A stretch of DNA of 64,000 nt from Desulfoluna limicola. Lineage in GTDB: Bacteria > Desulfobacterota > Desulfobacteria > Desulfobacterales > Desulfolunaceae. Positions 27,366-35,734 of the stretch are shown here, in pieces. The stretch spans positions 1,364,001 through 1,428,000 of the forward strand of contig NZ_AP024488.1 of NCBI RefSeq assembly GCF_021654575.1, written 5' to 3'. The notes beneath the pieces are model-generated. The model ran no database searches. It was not told the origin of the DNA and worked only from the letters and a program-made list of their open reading frames with translations. How positions within the stretch are numbered: position 1 is the stretch's first letter; each line of letters begins with the position of its first letter. Made by a program: the position numbers and the translations under genes.

Positions 27366-28046
27366 ATGGATCAGACAATTGTTGAAGATATTATAAAAAA
27401 GGTCATGGACCAGATGGGAGCTTCAGAAGCAGCCCCTGCGACGAGCACAGCGCAGAAGGCGACTTGTGATGAGTCCATTCCCGTGGAACTCTCCGGTCGC
27501 CATGTCCACCTCTGCGAAGAGGACATTCAGGAGCTCTTCGGCGCGCCCCTGAACTACGTCAAAGAACTCTCGCAGCCCGGTCAGTACCTCTGCAAAGAGC
27601 GGGTTCGTCTCATCGGTCCCACAGGCGTCATCGACAACGTGGCGGTCCTCGGTCCTGCACGACCCAAATCCCAGGTTGAGCTCTCCCTCACCGACGCTCG
27701 CATCCTGGGTGTGAAGGCTCCGGTTCGACAGTCCGGTGACGTGGCCGGTACCCCCGGTATCGTTCTCACCTCCGGAACCGGCCTTGCCGGTCTGCAGGAG
27801 GGCGTCATCGTTGCTGCCCGTCACATCCACATGTCGCCTGCAGACGCCGCCAGGTATGGCGTTTCCGACAACCAGAAAGTGCATGTCTATATGGATGGCG
27901 AGCGACCCGCTGTATTTAAGGACGTCATCGTCCGGGTCCACAAGGATTTCAGCCTGGCCATGCATATTGACTTTGATGAAGCCAACAGCTGTGGCCTGGG
28001 CAGGAACGCCAAGGGCAAGATTGTGGGCGTAACCCAGGAGGCGTAA
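27366..28046 (+). CDS. pduL: Phosphate propanoyl/acetyltransferase PduL
   Basis: Microcompartment phosphotransacylase of 226 residues that turns acetyl-CoA into acetyl phosphate and recycles CoA inside the compartment. The first ~20 residues (MDQTIVEDIIKKVMDQMG) are an encapsulation helix. Two beta-barrel halves carry the zinc-binding motifs SGRHVHLCEED (His46, His48) and ARHIHMSPADA (about residue 154). It replaces EutD of the classical eut operon. It is 8 bases downstream of eutT and is followed almost directly by eutJ. Confidence 0.95.
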   Translation: MDQTIVEDIIKKVMDQMGASEAAPATSTAQKATCDESIPVELSGRHVHLCEEDIQELFGAPLNYVKELSQPGQYLCKERVRLIGPTGVIDNVAVLGPARPKSQVELSLTDARILGVKAPVRQSGDVAGTPGIVLTSGTGLAGLQEGVIVAARHIHMSPADAARYGVSDNQKVHVYMDGERPAVFKDVIVRVHKDFSLAMHIDFDEANSCGLGRNAKGKIVGVTQEA

Positions 28047-28047
28047 C

Positions 28048-28878
28048 GTGGACTTTTCATCCGTGGATCGGATTATCGCCGATCTTGAAACGTGCCTTGA
28101 AACCACTCGGGAGGTCTCTCCCACCGAAGAGCTGCTCGTGGGCGTGGACTTAGGAACCGCCTACATCGTTCTGGTGGTGATGAACAGCAAACGAGAGCCC
28201 GTGGCCTGCGCCATGGAGTTTGCCCAGGTGATCAAAGATGGCCTGGTTGTGGACTACATCGGTGCCATGACGGTGGTCAAACGCCTGAAGGCCCAGCTTG
28301 AAGAACGTCTCGGACGGGAACTGGAGAAGGCGGCCATTGCCGTGCCTCCGGGAACCGGCGAGTCGGACTGCAAGACCCACGGCTATGTGGTGGAAGGCGC
28401 GGGGATGGAAGTCACCAACCTGCTGGACGAGCCCACGGCGGCCAACGCTGTTTTGGGGGTTGAAAACGGGGTCATCGTGGACATCGGCGGCGGCACCACC
28501 GGCCTCTCCATCCTGGAGAACGGCAAGGTGGTCTATGTGGCCGATGAAGCCACGGGCGGAACCCATCTGTCTCTCGTACTCTCCGGGGCTTACAAGGTGA
28601 GCTTTGAAGAGGCCGAGGACATCAAGAAGGACAACTCGCGGCACAAGGAGATCTTTGCCTCGGTCCGGCCCGTGATCCAGAAGATGGCAACCATCGTGAA
28701 AGCGCACATCGAGGGCAGAAATATCTCATCCGTCTACCTCGTTGGCGGCACCTGTTGCCTGACCGGCATGGAGACCGTGTTCGAAAAAGAGCTCGGCATC
28801 CCCGTGCACAAGCCGGCCAACCCCTTTCTCGTGACTCCCATGGGCATTGCCCTGAGCTCTGTGGTTCAGGGCGAATAG
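28048..28878 (+). CDS. eutJ: EutJ, Hsp70/actin-fold Eut chaperone
   Basis: EutJ family, 276 residues. Actin/Hsp70-like ATPase motifs are VGVDLGTAYIVLVVMNS (~31), DIGGGTTGLSILENG (~148) and VYLVGGTCCLTGMETVF (~230). It starts with a GTG one base after the pduL stop, with CAGGAGG overlapping the end of pduL. The precise role is unknown; it is thought to help shell or enzyme assembly. It is distinct from the reactivase EutA, which is encoded at 7984. Confidence 0.93.
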   Translation: MDFSSVDRIIADLETCLETTREVSPTEELLVGVDLGTAYIVLVVMNSKREPVACAMEFAQVIKDGLVVDYIGAMTVVKRLKAQLEERLGRELEKAAIAVPPGTGESDCKTHGYVVEGAGMEVTNLLDEPTAANAVLGVENGVIVDIGGGTTGLSILENGKVVYVADEATGGTHLSLVLSGAYKVSFEEAEDIKKDNSRHKEIFASVRPVIQKMATIVKAHIEGRNISSVYLVGGTCCLTGMETVFEKELGIPVHKPANPFLVTPMGIALSSVVQGE

Positions 28879-28888
28879 GAGACAGACC

Positions 28889-29479
28889 ATGGATGTGGAA
28901 GCACTTGTAAAAGCCATCGCAGTTGAAGTCCTCAAGCAGGTCAGCGGTAAAGAGGAGCCCCCTTCAGTGCTGATCATCGGGGAGAAGACGTGCAAAAAAT
29001 GCCAGGCTGTCGAAAAGAAGCTGGGCGCGGCGCACCGATTTCTCTACCCCGATGAGGCTCCCGGCGCAGGCGAGACAATGCGCCGTATCGTGCCTTACCT
29101 CTCCATCCGCCACATGGCCGACATGGCCGCAGGAAAAGCGGAAGGGCCCCTCATGGAGATGGTCCTTGCAGCTCTTCTGGCCGGTCAGCCGGTGGAGGTC
29201 ATGGAGTACGAATACAAGCGGTACGCCGACACCGCCTCCGAAGGCCTCATGAGGCTCTTCGAGGGACAGGAAGCGGCACTGGCCACCTTCGGCCTCACCG
29301 CAATGGATATGACGAAACGCGACACCGTCAGAGTCAGAAAACCTCTGGTGACGGACGCGGATGTGACCGAGGCCAACCAGAAAGGCGCGCGAGAGCTGCT
29401 CCTGCCTGAGGACGCCCAGGTGACACCCCTGGCCGTGGAAAGTGCCAGAGAGTTCGGGATCACCATTACCCGGGCATAA
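28889..29479 (+). CDS. Eut-associated hypothetical protein with N-terminal targeting helix
   Basis: A protein of 196 residues that appears to belong to the uncharacterised family often found in non-enterobacterial eut operons (TIGR02536-like). The N-terminus MDVEALVKAIAVEVLKQVSG is a typical amphipathic encapsulation peptide. It is followed by an IGEKTCKKCQAVEKKLG segment with a CxxC pair and an Asp/Glu-rich alpha/beta core. The CxxC could bind metal or be redox-active. Family membership is from recollection of the pattern and is only moderately certain. It sits between eutJ and eutN. Confidence 0.7.
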   Translation: MDVEALVKAIAVEVLKQVSGKEEPPSVLIIGEKTCKKCQAVEKKLGAAHRFLYPDEAPGAGETMRRIVPYLSIRHMADMAAGKAEGPLMEMVLAALLAGQPVEVMEYEYKRYADTASEGLMRLFEGQEAALATFGLTAMDMTKRDTVRVRKPLVTDADVTEANQKGARELLLPEDAQVTPLAVESAREFGITITRA

Positions 29480-29530
29480 TGGGGGCGGGCCGCACCGGCC
29501 CATCTCACCAAACCTAACGAGGCGACCAAG

Positions 29531-29806
29531 ATGATAGTTGGCAAAGTGATCGGCAATGTGTGGGCTACACGAAAAGAAGAGGGCCTCAGCGGCATGAAAC
29601 TGATGGTGGTCCGACGGCTGGACGCCTGCACGAACGAGGAGCTGGATACTCTTGTGGCCGTCGATTTTATCGGCGCGGGCATTGGAGACCGGGTACTTGT
29701 GGCGACCGGCAGCGCTGCCCGTAAGACAGCGCGCATTACCGATGCACCTGTGGATGCCACCATCGTCGGAATCATCGACGAGGTTGAGGTTCGGGAAGGG
29801 GTATAG
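29531..29806 (+). CDS. eutN: Pentameric vertex shell protein EutN
   Basis: EutN/CcmL family protein of 91 residues that forms pentamers capping the microcompartment vertices. It has MIVGKVIGNVWATRKEEGL, then GMKLMVVRRLD, FIGAGIGDRVLVATGSAAR and the C-terminal IVGIIDEVEV, all diagnostic. The next gene starts four bases after its stop. It is the only vertex protein in the window. Confidence 0.96.
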   Translation: MIVGKVIGNVWATRKEEGLSGMKLMVVRRLDACTNEELDTLVAVDFIGAGIGDRVLVATGSAARKTARITDAPVDATIVGIIDEVEVREGV

Positions 29807-29809
29807 ACG

Positions 29810-30358
29810 ATGGACTCGCTGGGCATTGTAGAAAGCAGAAGTATTGCAGCAGGGGCTGTTCTGGCCGACATCATGGTGAAGGCTGCAAACGTCACCCTGG
29901 TGAAGGCGGGGACCATCTGTTCGGGTCGCTACATGATCCATGTGGCGGGGGACAGATCGTCTGTGGCCACCTCGGTGGCCGCTGCCGACGGTGCTGGCTA
30001 CGCCCTGGCGGGAAGTTATACCATCTCCAATATATCCCGCCAGGTGATCGACGCCCTGAAGCGGCCCATTGCCATGGCAGGCCACGGCGCCCTTGGCGTG
30101 GTGGAATGCCGGAATGTCTCTTCGGGCATCGTCGCTGCCGACAAAGCGGTGAAACGCTCCACGGCCCTTCTGGCCCGCATCGTGACGGGGCAGGGGATCA
30201 ACGGAAAGTCCTACTTTGTGCTGACCGGTGATGTGGCCTCGGTGGAAGAGGCGGTTGATGCGGCAAAAGAGAGCCTGGGAAAAAATTTGATGGAGGCCGT
30301 GGTGATTCCCTCACCCGACTCCTCGGTCATCAACGCCTTTGTGGTACGCCCCACATAG
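29810..30358 (+). CDS. PduT-like tandem BMC shell protein, third form
   Basis: Tandem-domain shell protein of 182 residues. Domain one (SLGIVESRSIAAGAVLADIM) has the PduT-like TICSGRY motif with Cys37 at the place where PduT holds its iron-sulfur cluster. Domain two starts at HGALGVVECRNVSSGIVAAD. It is more divergent than the copies at 2905 and 34825 and lacks their SSIHPTVLPALSG stretch (here ISNISRQVIDAL). It is probably a third redox-capable pore trimer, translationally coupled to eutN. Confidence 0.9.
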   Translation: MDSLGIVESRSIAAGAVLADIMVKAANVTLVKAGTICSGRYMIHVAGDRSSVATSVAAADGAGYALAGSYTISNISRQVIDALKRPIAMAGHGALGVVECRNVSSGIVAADKAVKRSTALLARIVTGQGINGKSYFVLTGDVASVEEAVDAAKESLGKNLMEAVVIPSPDSSVINAFVVRPT

Positions 30359-30604
30359 CGGACCTGAAGGTGCCATTGATGGCCAGCGCAACAAAGGTGT
30401 GACCCTTGTCTGCGGCATGAATGCCAACGATGAGTCAAGATGATCAGCTTACAGCCACTGTGGCCGCTCTCCTTCATTATTAAGGGGCACGGCATGATCG
30501 CCGAAGCGACGGCAAATGCAGTGAGTGCCAAGGTGGTCGATATAACTGAAGCAAACAGAAAATTAAACGAGAAGTAACGTTATTTCTTACAAGGAGGAAA
30601 CAAC
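30359..30604 (+). other. Region of short broken reading frames before second BMC-H gene
   Basis: This 246-base gap has several short coding-like stretches in different frames, including a 45-codon frame at 30440-30577 ending VVDITEANRKLNEK. The frames have no shared start, and I recognise no family. It may be a decayed gene or an unstructured leader. The second BMC-H start follows an ACAAGGAGG ribosome site. Confidence 0.35.
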
Positions 30605-30883
30605 ATGAACGCACTTGGAATGATTGAAACCAAAGGTCTTGTTGGGGCTGTAGAAGCCGCTGATGCAATGGTAAAAGCCGCTAACGTTGAGCTGGTTGGC
30701 CGTGAGCAGGTAGGTTCCGGCCTCGTAACTGTCATGGTTCGTGGTGATGTAGGCGCTGTTAAGGCAGCCACTGACGCAGGCGCAGCAGCCGCTGACCGCG
30801 TGGGTGAACTCGTGAGCGTACACGTGATTCCCCGTCCCCACTCTGAGGTTGAGCTCATCCTCCCCAAGAAGCGGGAAGCATAG
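30605..30883 (+). CDS. BMC-H shell hexamer protein 2
   Basis: Canonical single-domain BMC shell protein of 92 residues, nearly identical to the protein at 26308 (differences include [13 protein letters not shown] for [13 protein letters not shown], and the C-terminal tail KKREA). It forms facet hexamers. A strong ribosome site ACAAGGAGGAAAC precedes its ATG, and a hairpin terminator directly follows, so it ends this transcript and is probably made in high amount. Confidence 0.97.
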   Translation: MNALGMIETKGLVGAVEAADAMVKAANVELVGREQVGSGLVTVMVRGDVGAVKAATDAGAAAADRVGELVSVHVIPRPHSEVELILPKKREA

Positions 30884-30889
30884 GGTTTT

Positions 30890-30924
30890 GGCCGGCAACG
30901 CAGATGATCTCTGGGTTGCCGGCC
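30890..30924 (+). terminator. Hairpin terminator of the cut operon
   Basis: Perfect 10-bp stem GGCCGGCAAC/GTTGCCGGCC followed by GTCCTTGTTTG. It has a weak T-run but sits exactly at the operon end. Confidence 0.7.
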
Positions 30925-30956
30925 GTCCTTGTTTGCCTGGAGAGAGAGATAAGCTG

Positions 30957-31112
30957 TTGTTCTTAGTTCGTGGTTCTTAGTGCTTGGTTAACGAGTCGCT
31001 ACGCTCCGTCAGATTAAAGAAGGGCAATGTGTCAATGGGCTCTGATTTTTAGAAATTTGGCCATGAGCCAAGCGAGTACCTTTAACGAAGAACGCGGAAC
31101 CAAGCACCAGAA
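30957..31112. repeat. Inverted-repeat intergenic element (TGCTTGGTT family)
   Basis: The left arm GTTCTTAGTGCTTGGTTAACGAG is matched by an inverted copy near 31072-31111 (CGAAGAACGCGGAACCAAGCACCAGAAC region). Related sequences occur at 58360-58476 and 63918-63985. It contains no gene. Confidence 0.55.
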
Positions 31113-31244
31113 CCCCCTTTATCAAGGGTTTGTCTCCTTCTCCAGATAAGCGAAGGCGGTACGAAACGCTGCCCCTTTGAATGCATGACAACCAAAAGCG
31201 GACACATGTTCGCTTTGTGTGAACCGAAGCGGCGGGAACCGGGA

Positions 31245-31265
31245 TTGCCTGCCCCCTTAAAGGGG
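31245..31265 (+). promoter_or_regulatory. Weak candidate third MerR-type operator
   Basis: TTGCCT is followed by the palindrome CCCCTTAAAGGGG, resembling the two MerR-type sites at 15237 and 17393, and lies just before eutQ-like and the second alcohol dehydrogenase. The -35 match is poor and no -10 is evident. Confidence 0.3.
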
Positions 31266-31308
31266 ACGGGAAGCCCCCCGCACCATCGCACCGGGAAAGG
31301 AATTCAAT

Positions 31309-31761
31309 ATGGATATCAACGAAAAAGTCCTGGAAGAGCTGATTAGAAAAGTCGTCGCAGAGCAGTTGGGCGGCGGAAAAGCACCGGCTTTTGAGAAAGT
31401 CGTGGACGAAAAAAGCGGCGTTCTCTGCGTGAAAACCCAAACCGTCAAGCCCGCACCCTTTGACACCGGCAAAGCTGGTGACAAGGTGTTCCTTACCGAT
31501 ATCACCACCCTTGATGAGAGCCCCCGCCTCGGCTGCGGCATCATGGAGATGGAGACCACCTCCTTTGACTGGACCCTGAAGTACGATGAAGTGGATTACA
31601 TCATCGACGGCACCCTGGAGATCGTCATCGACGGCCGCAAGGTGGTGGGCAACAAAGGGGACATCATCTTTATCCCCAAAAACACCTCCATCTCGTTCAG
31701 CGTCCCCGACACCGCACGCTTCATGTATGTCACCTATCCCGCCGATTGGGAATCGCAGTAA
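31309..31761 (+). CDS. Short EutQ-like cupin protein
   Basis: Cupin protein of 150 residues corresponding to the C-terminal domain of EutQ. An N-terminal amphipathic helix (INEKVLEELIRKVVAEQLG) resembles an encapsulation peptide. The cupin (FDWTLKYDEVDYIIDGTLEIV, then VVGNKGDIIFIPKNTSISF and a terminal FMYVTYPADWESQ) matches EutQ closely. It lacks the N-terminal CADDI-type domain of the full EutQ at 23344. It begins the second Q-S-T module and is 15 bases before the alcohol dehydrogenase. Confidence 0.88.
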   Translation: MDINEKVLEELIRKVVAEQLGGGKAPAFEKVVDEKSGVLCVKTQTVKPAPFDTGKAGDKVFLTDITTLDESPRLGCGIMEMETTSFDWTLKYDEVDYIIDGTLEIVIDGRKVVGNKGDIIFIPKNTSISFSVPDTARFMYVTYPADWESQ

Positions 31762-31776
31762 CAGGAGGGTTGTGCT

Positions 31777-32886
31777 TTGACGCAATTTAACGGACGCACC
31801 AAAATTTGCTACGGCGAAAACGCCATCAACAACCTGGAGAAGCTGACGGGGAAGCACGCCTTTATCGTCACCGATCCCTTTATGGTGAAGATGGGGTTTA
31901 CCGACCGGGTCATCAGCAGCCTGGAGCGGGCGAACATCACCCAGAGCGTCTTTGACAAGGTGGAGCCTGACCCTTCCCTTGAGACCGTTCAGAAGGGGAC
32001 CGTGAAGCTCCTGGCCGACGGGGCGGATCTGATCATCGCCCTGGGAGGTGGCTCTGCCATCGACGCGGCCAAGGCGATGATGTACTTCGCCTACAAAGCG
32101 GATCCATCCAAGGGCAAGCCCCAGCTGGTGGTGATTCCCACCACCAGCGGCACCGGGTCCGAAGTGACCGCCGTCACCGTGGTCACCGACACCGCCCAGC
32201 AGATGAAGATTCCCCTCATCGACGACATGATTGTTCCCGACATGGCGGTACTGGACGCGCGTTTTACCCGCTCCGTGCCACCCTCGGTGACTGCCGCCAC
32301 CGGCATGGATGTCCTGACCCACGCCCTGGAGGCCTATGTCTCCACCCCGGCCAACGCCTTCACCGATCTCTATGCGGTGCATGCCATCAAGTACGTCTTC
32401 CGGTACCTTTTGAGGTGCTACAGAAACGGAGACGACATGGAGGCTCGCCAGAACATGCTTCTGGCCTCCTGCATGGCGGGCATGGCGTTTAACAACAGCG
32501 GCCTCGGCGTGGCCCACAGCGTGGCCCACACCCTGGGCGGGCTTTTCCACATTCCGCATGGCAAGGCCAACGCCGTGCTGCTTCCCTACGTCATTCGCTT
32601 CAACAGCTTTGACGTCCGGGACCGGTACCGCACCATCGCTCAAAAGCTTCGTCTCCCTTCCGAGACCGTGGAGCAGGGCAATGAAAGCCTTATCGAAGCG
32701 GTGCGCTGGCTCAACGTTCAGATGGGCATCCCCAACAGGATCAGTGATCTGGGGATCAAGGAAGATGAGTTCCATACCTCCCTTGAAACCATGTCCAAAC
32801 ACGCCCTGGACGACATGTGCACCAAAACCAACCCGAGACGCCCCTCCCAGAGGGACATCCGGCAGTTGCTGCGCAAGGCGTATTAA
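31777..32886 (+). CDS. pduQ: Iron-dependent alcohol dehydrogenase, copy B (complete)
   Basis: Complete 369-residue iron alcohol dehydrogenase of the PduQ/EutG type, converting acetaldehyde to ethanol. It starts at TTG, eight bases after AGGAGGGT. N-terminal MTQFNGRTKICYGENAI is followed by ALGGGSAIDAAKA, TTSGTGSEVTAVTVVTDT, and metal ligands in TGMDVLTHALEA, GVAHSVAH and HIPHGKANAVLLP. It matches copy A almost throughout, with scattered substitutions mainly near the C-terminus (QKLRLPS for KKLELPC; HTSLETMSKHALDDMC for QTALETMARHAMDDAC), showing the copies have diverged since duplication. PduS and PduT follow. Confidence 0.95.
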   Translation: MTQFNGRTKICYGENAINNLEKLTGKHAFIVTDPFMVKMGFTDRVISSLERANITQSVFDKVEPDPSLETVQKGTVKLLADGADLIIALGGGSAIDAAKAMMYFAYKADPSKGKPQLVVIPTTSGTGSEVTAVTVVTDTAQQMKIPLIDDMIVPDMAVLDARFTRSVPPSVTAATGMDVLTHALEAYVSTPANAFTDLYAVHAIKYVFRYLLRCYRNGDDMEARQNMLLASCMAGMAFNNSGLGVAHSVAHTLGGLFHIPHGKANAVLLPYVIRFNSFDVRDRYRTIAQKLRLPSETVEQGNESLIEAVRWLNVQMGIPNRISDLGIKEDEFHTSLETMSKHALDDMCTKTNPRRPSQRDIRQLLRKAY

Positions 32887-32889
32887 AAA

Positions 32890-33237
32890 CCAGGGGATGA
32901 TCCCCTGGACCCCAGGTTTGCAAATGTGATCCCCCCTCGTTCCTCGGGGAGATCACATTTGCTGACGGGCTGCGCCCGTGACTGACTTTTAAGGTGATTT
33001 AACCTTCACTGTGTCGTGTAAATGATCCTTCCTCCATGGGAGAAACGATCGTTCGAAATGATTATGCAGGGTGCATGTACGCATCACCCCTGAACGGCTG
33101 CAAATCATGCACGTGCAACGCCTGGTGAATTTCCTCGCACACCGCGCGAATGCGGACGCGAGGCGGTTAAAATATCGACACCCGAATCGCATTCGCCATA
33201 TGGGGTGCAGGGGATCATCCCCTGCCCGCCGGAGGCA
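32890..33237. repeat. Repeat-filled gap before pduS copy B
   Basis: It begins CCAGGGGATGATCCCCTGG (palindrome) and continues with a constant-core hairpin (32920-32962; arms GCAAATGTGATC/GATCACATTTGC) and an ACGGGC-tgc-GCCCGT hairpin. It ends with the CATATGGGGTGCAGGGG module and a GCCGGAGGCA border. Confidence 0.6.
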
Positions 33238-33259
33238 AATCTTTATAGTGGGATTTCAT

Positions 33260-34594
33260 ATGAAAGATCAGATTGTAGAGAAGGTAAAAAATGCCGGCGT
33301 TGTAGGCGCCGGTGGCGCCGGGTTTCCGACGCATGTCAAGATCAACGCCGAGGTGGACACGGTTCTGGTGAACGGTGCCTCCTGTGAGCCCCTTCTGATG
33401 AGCGACCCCTACATCATGGAGCACGAGCTCGATATCATGATTGAGGGCTTGAACGCCGTCCTCGATGCCACCGGCGCCAAGCGCGGGGTGATCTGCATCA
33501 AGGGCAAGCACGCCAAAGCCCTTGAGGTCATCAAGGCAGCCGTGGCCAAAGACACCACCGGACGCCTTGAGGCGTTCGAGCTGAGGGATTTCTACCCTGC
33601 CGGCGACGAGCAGGTTCTCGTAAGGGAAGTCACCGGCCGCACCGTACCCGAAGCGGGCATTCCCCTTCAGGTGGGCGTGGTGGTCAGCAACACCGAATCC
33701 CTCTACAACATCGCCAACGCCATGAAGGACATTCCCTTAACCGAGCGTTACGTCACCGTCACCGGCGAAGTAGGGCAGGACATGGTGGTGAAGGTTCCCG
33801 TAGGGACCATCGTTGCCGATCTTCTTGAGTTCGCGGGCGGCACCAAGCTTTCCGATTACCGTGTGGTGGACGGCGGTCCCATGATGGGCCGCGTGCTTCC
33901 CGACACCGATCAGCCCGTGACCAAAACCACCAGCGGCCTCATCGTTCTGGACCCCGAGCACAACGTGGTCAAGGGCAAGATCAAGGATCCTTCAGCCATC
34001 AAGCGCATCACCGGATCCATCTGCTGCCAGTGCACCCACTGCACCGATCTCTGCCCCCGTAACCTGCTGGGCCACTCCATTGCCCCCCACAAGCTCATGC
34101 GCTCACTTTCGGCCCTGGTTGCCGATCCCGAAGCCCGCAAGACAGCCCTTCTCTGCTGCGAATGCGGTGCCTGTGAGAAGTTTGCCTGTCCCATGGGCAT
34201 CTCGCCCCGCGAGGTGAACGCCATGATTCGTCAGGAGCTCATGAAAGAGGGGATCCGCTGGAACGGAACAGGCGAAGAGCCTGTAAACCACCCCATGCGC
34301 GACGTGCGTTATATCCCCACCAAGCGACTGATGCAGCGTCTGGACGTGTTGAAGTACGACACCCACCCCGGCATGCCCGAAGAGACCTTCGTGCCCGAGC
34401 GCGTTGCCATTCCCCTTGCCCAGCACATCGGCGCTCCGGCCCAGTGCCAGGTAAACGTGGGAGACACCGTCAAGAAAGGCGACCTCATCGGCGAAATTCC
34501 CGAAGGTGCCCTGGGTGCTCGCATCCACGCCAGCATCGACGGTGTTGTGACGTCAGTCGAAGGCGGCGTGGTGAAAATTTCACGCCAGGCTTAA
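33260..34594 (+). CDS. pduS: PduS-like RnfC-type iron-sulfur flavoprotein, copy B
   Basis: Second PduS, 444 residues, the same length as copy A at 1378. Both [4Fe-4S] motifs are present (CCQCTHCTDLCPRN and CCECGACEKFACPMG), as is the AGVVGAGGAGFPTHVKI N-terminus. Differences from copy A cluster between the two iron-sulfur motifs and after them (SLSALVADPEARKTALL for TLSAPEMDPKVRMEALL). I chose ATG 33260 to match copy A; the frame is open further upstream into the repeat region without conservation. It serves electron transfer together with PduT copy B downstream. Confidence 0.9.
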   Translation: MKDQIVEKVKNAGVVGAGGAGFPTHVKINAEVDTVLVNGASCEPLLMSDPYIMEHELDIMIEGLNAVLDATGAKRGVICIKGKHAKALEVIKAAVAKDTTGRLEAFELRDFYPAGDEQVLVREVTGRTVPEAGIPLQVGVVVSNTESLYNIANAMKDIPLTERYVTVTGEVGQDMVVKVPVGTIVADLLEFAGGTKLSDYRVVDGGPMMGRVLPDTDQPVTKTTSGLIVLDPEHNVVKGKIKDPSAIKRITGSICCQCTHCTDLCPRNLLGHSIAPHKLMRSLSALVADPEARKTALLCCECGACEKFACPMGISPREVNAMIRQELMKEGIRWNGTGEEPVNHPMRDVRYIPTKRLMQRLDVLKYDTHPGMPEETFVPERVAIPLAQHIGAPAQCQVNVGDTVKKGDLIGEIPEGALGARIHASIDGVVTSVEGGVVKISRQA

Positions 34595-34600
34595 GGGGAA

Positions 34601-34764
34601 TGCCTCCGGCGGGCAGGGGATGATCCCCTGCACCCCAGGCTTGCAAAAGCGATCGCCCCTCGTTCCTCAGGGCGATCGCTTTTGCTAAGGTTGATGGCTT
34701 TACAACCAAGACCTGTTTGTCAAACTTTTCAAAAGTTTGGCCCCCGGCAGGGCCGCCGGAGGCA
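34601..34764. repeat. Intergenic mosaic repeat block before pduT copy B
   Basis: Bounded by TGCCTCCGGC and GCCGGAGGCA. It holds GCAGGGGATGATCCCCTGC, a constant-core hairpin (34643-34685; arms GCAAAAGCGATCG/CGATCGCTTTTGC) and the CAAACTTTTCAAAAGTTTG palindrome with CCCCCGGCAGGGC. Confidence 0.65.
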
Positions 34765-34824
34765 CGTTTTCATTTTGTTGATACGCCGGATTGTCCGGTT
34801 CATAGAGAATAAAGAGGTAAGAGT

Positions 34825-35376
34825 ATGAATTACAGAACGATTGGTGTTGTGGAACTCAACAGCATCGCCCTGGGCATGCAGACCGCAGATGAAATGAGCA
34901 AGGCCGCCACCGTGACCCTTGTCATGGCTCGTCCCACCTGTCCCGGACGTTACCTGATCATGGTAGCCGGGGATACCGGTTCCGTTAAAAGCTCCGTGGA
35001 AGCAGGCCGTGAAGTGGCCGGCGAGATGGTCATCGACTGGTTCGTCATTTCCAGCATCCACCCCACGGTACTTCCCGCCCTTTCTGGGGCCACCATCGTC
35101 CCCCGCATCAACGCCCTGGGTGTTATCGAAACCTACACCGTGGCCGCCTGCATCCTCGCGGCAGACGCTGCCGCCAAGTCAGGGCAGGTGGACCTCATCG
35201 AGATCCGATTTGCAGCGGGTCTTGCCGGCAAGTCCTTCGTCACCATGACCGGCGACGTGGGATCTGTGAAGGCTTCTGTGGCCGCAGGCATCGAAGGGGT
35301 TGGCGAGTCCGGCCCTGTCTACAGCCACGTGGTCATTCCTTCACCCAGCGAAGACCTCAAAGCGCAGCTTGTGTAA
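34825..35376 (+). CDS. pduT: PduT-type tandem BMC-domain shell protein, copy B
   Basis: Second PduT-type shell protein, 183 residues, with the iron-sulfur ligand Cys39 in PTCPGRY and the SSIHPTVLPALSG motif. It differs from copy A at only a few residues (for example LIMVAGD for LVMVAGD, AACILAAD for ASCILAAD, KSFVTMTGD for KSYVSMTGD). The 20 bases before the ATG are the same in both copies, and the structured element after the stop is also shared, so the duplication covered upstream and downstream sequence. Confidence 0.95.
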   Translation: MNYRTIGVVELNSIALGMQTADEMSKAATVTLVMARPTCPGRYLIMVAGDTGSVKSSVEAGREVAGEMVIDWFVISSIHPTVLPALSGATIVPRINALGVIETYTVAACILAADAAAKSGQVDLIEIRFAAGLAGKSFVTMTGDVGSVKASVAAGIEGVGESGPVYSHVVIPSPSEDLKAQLV

Positions 35377-35383
35377 CGCAACA

Positions 35384-35490
35384 GGCCGGCTTACTTCCTT
35401 GGGCCGGCCGCTTTCGTGGGGGAGCTTTTGTTCCCCCATGATCCTGAGATTCGATGCCTGACCTTTTCCGTATCGAGTCTCAGGATCATG
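35384..35490 (+). ncRNA. Three-stem structured element, copy 2
   Basis: Same arrangement as at 3465: GGCCGGC...GCCGGCC, GGGGGAGC-tttt-GTTCCCCC, and CATGATCCTGAGA...TCTCAGGATCATG with an inner TCGAT/ATCGA helix. It stands between pduT copy B and the second glycyl radical enzyme, about 240 bases before its start. Confidence 0.6.
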
Positions 35491-35734
35491 TATAAACGAA
35501 ACCCTTCAATCAAACCGGAGCTTGTGCCATTGTTCCCGGTTATGCCATTGGTGCAGGCGTTTTTTGTGAAGGCGAAGGGTGATCGGCATCTTGACGTAAA
35601 TACCACTTATTTCATGTTTTCAAACTTTGCTGACAGACAGGCATCGATGCTGATGCTAAGTCCTTTTTGACCGATGGTCAGGTGCAGCGGAATGGTTTGT
35701 CTGTCGTAAGATCTCAACGTAGAGGAGTTTACCC

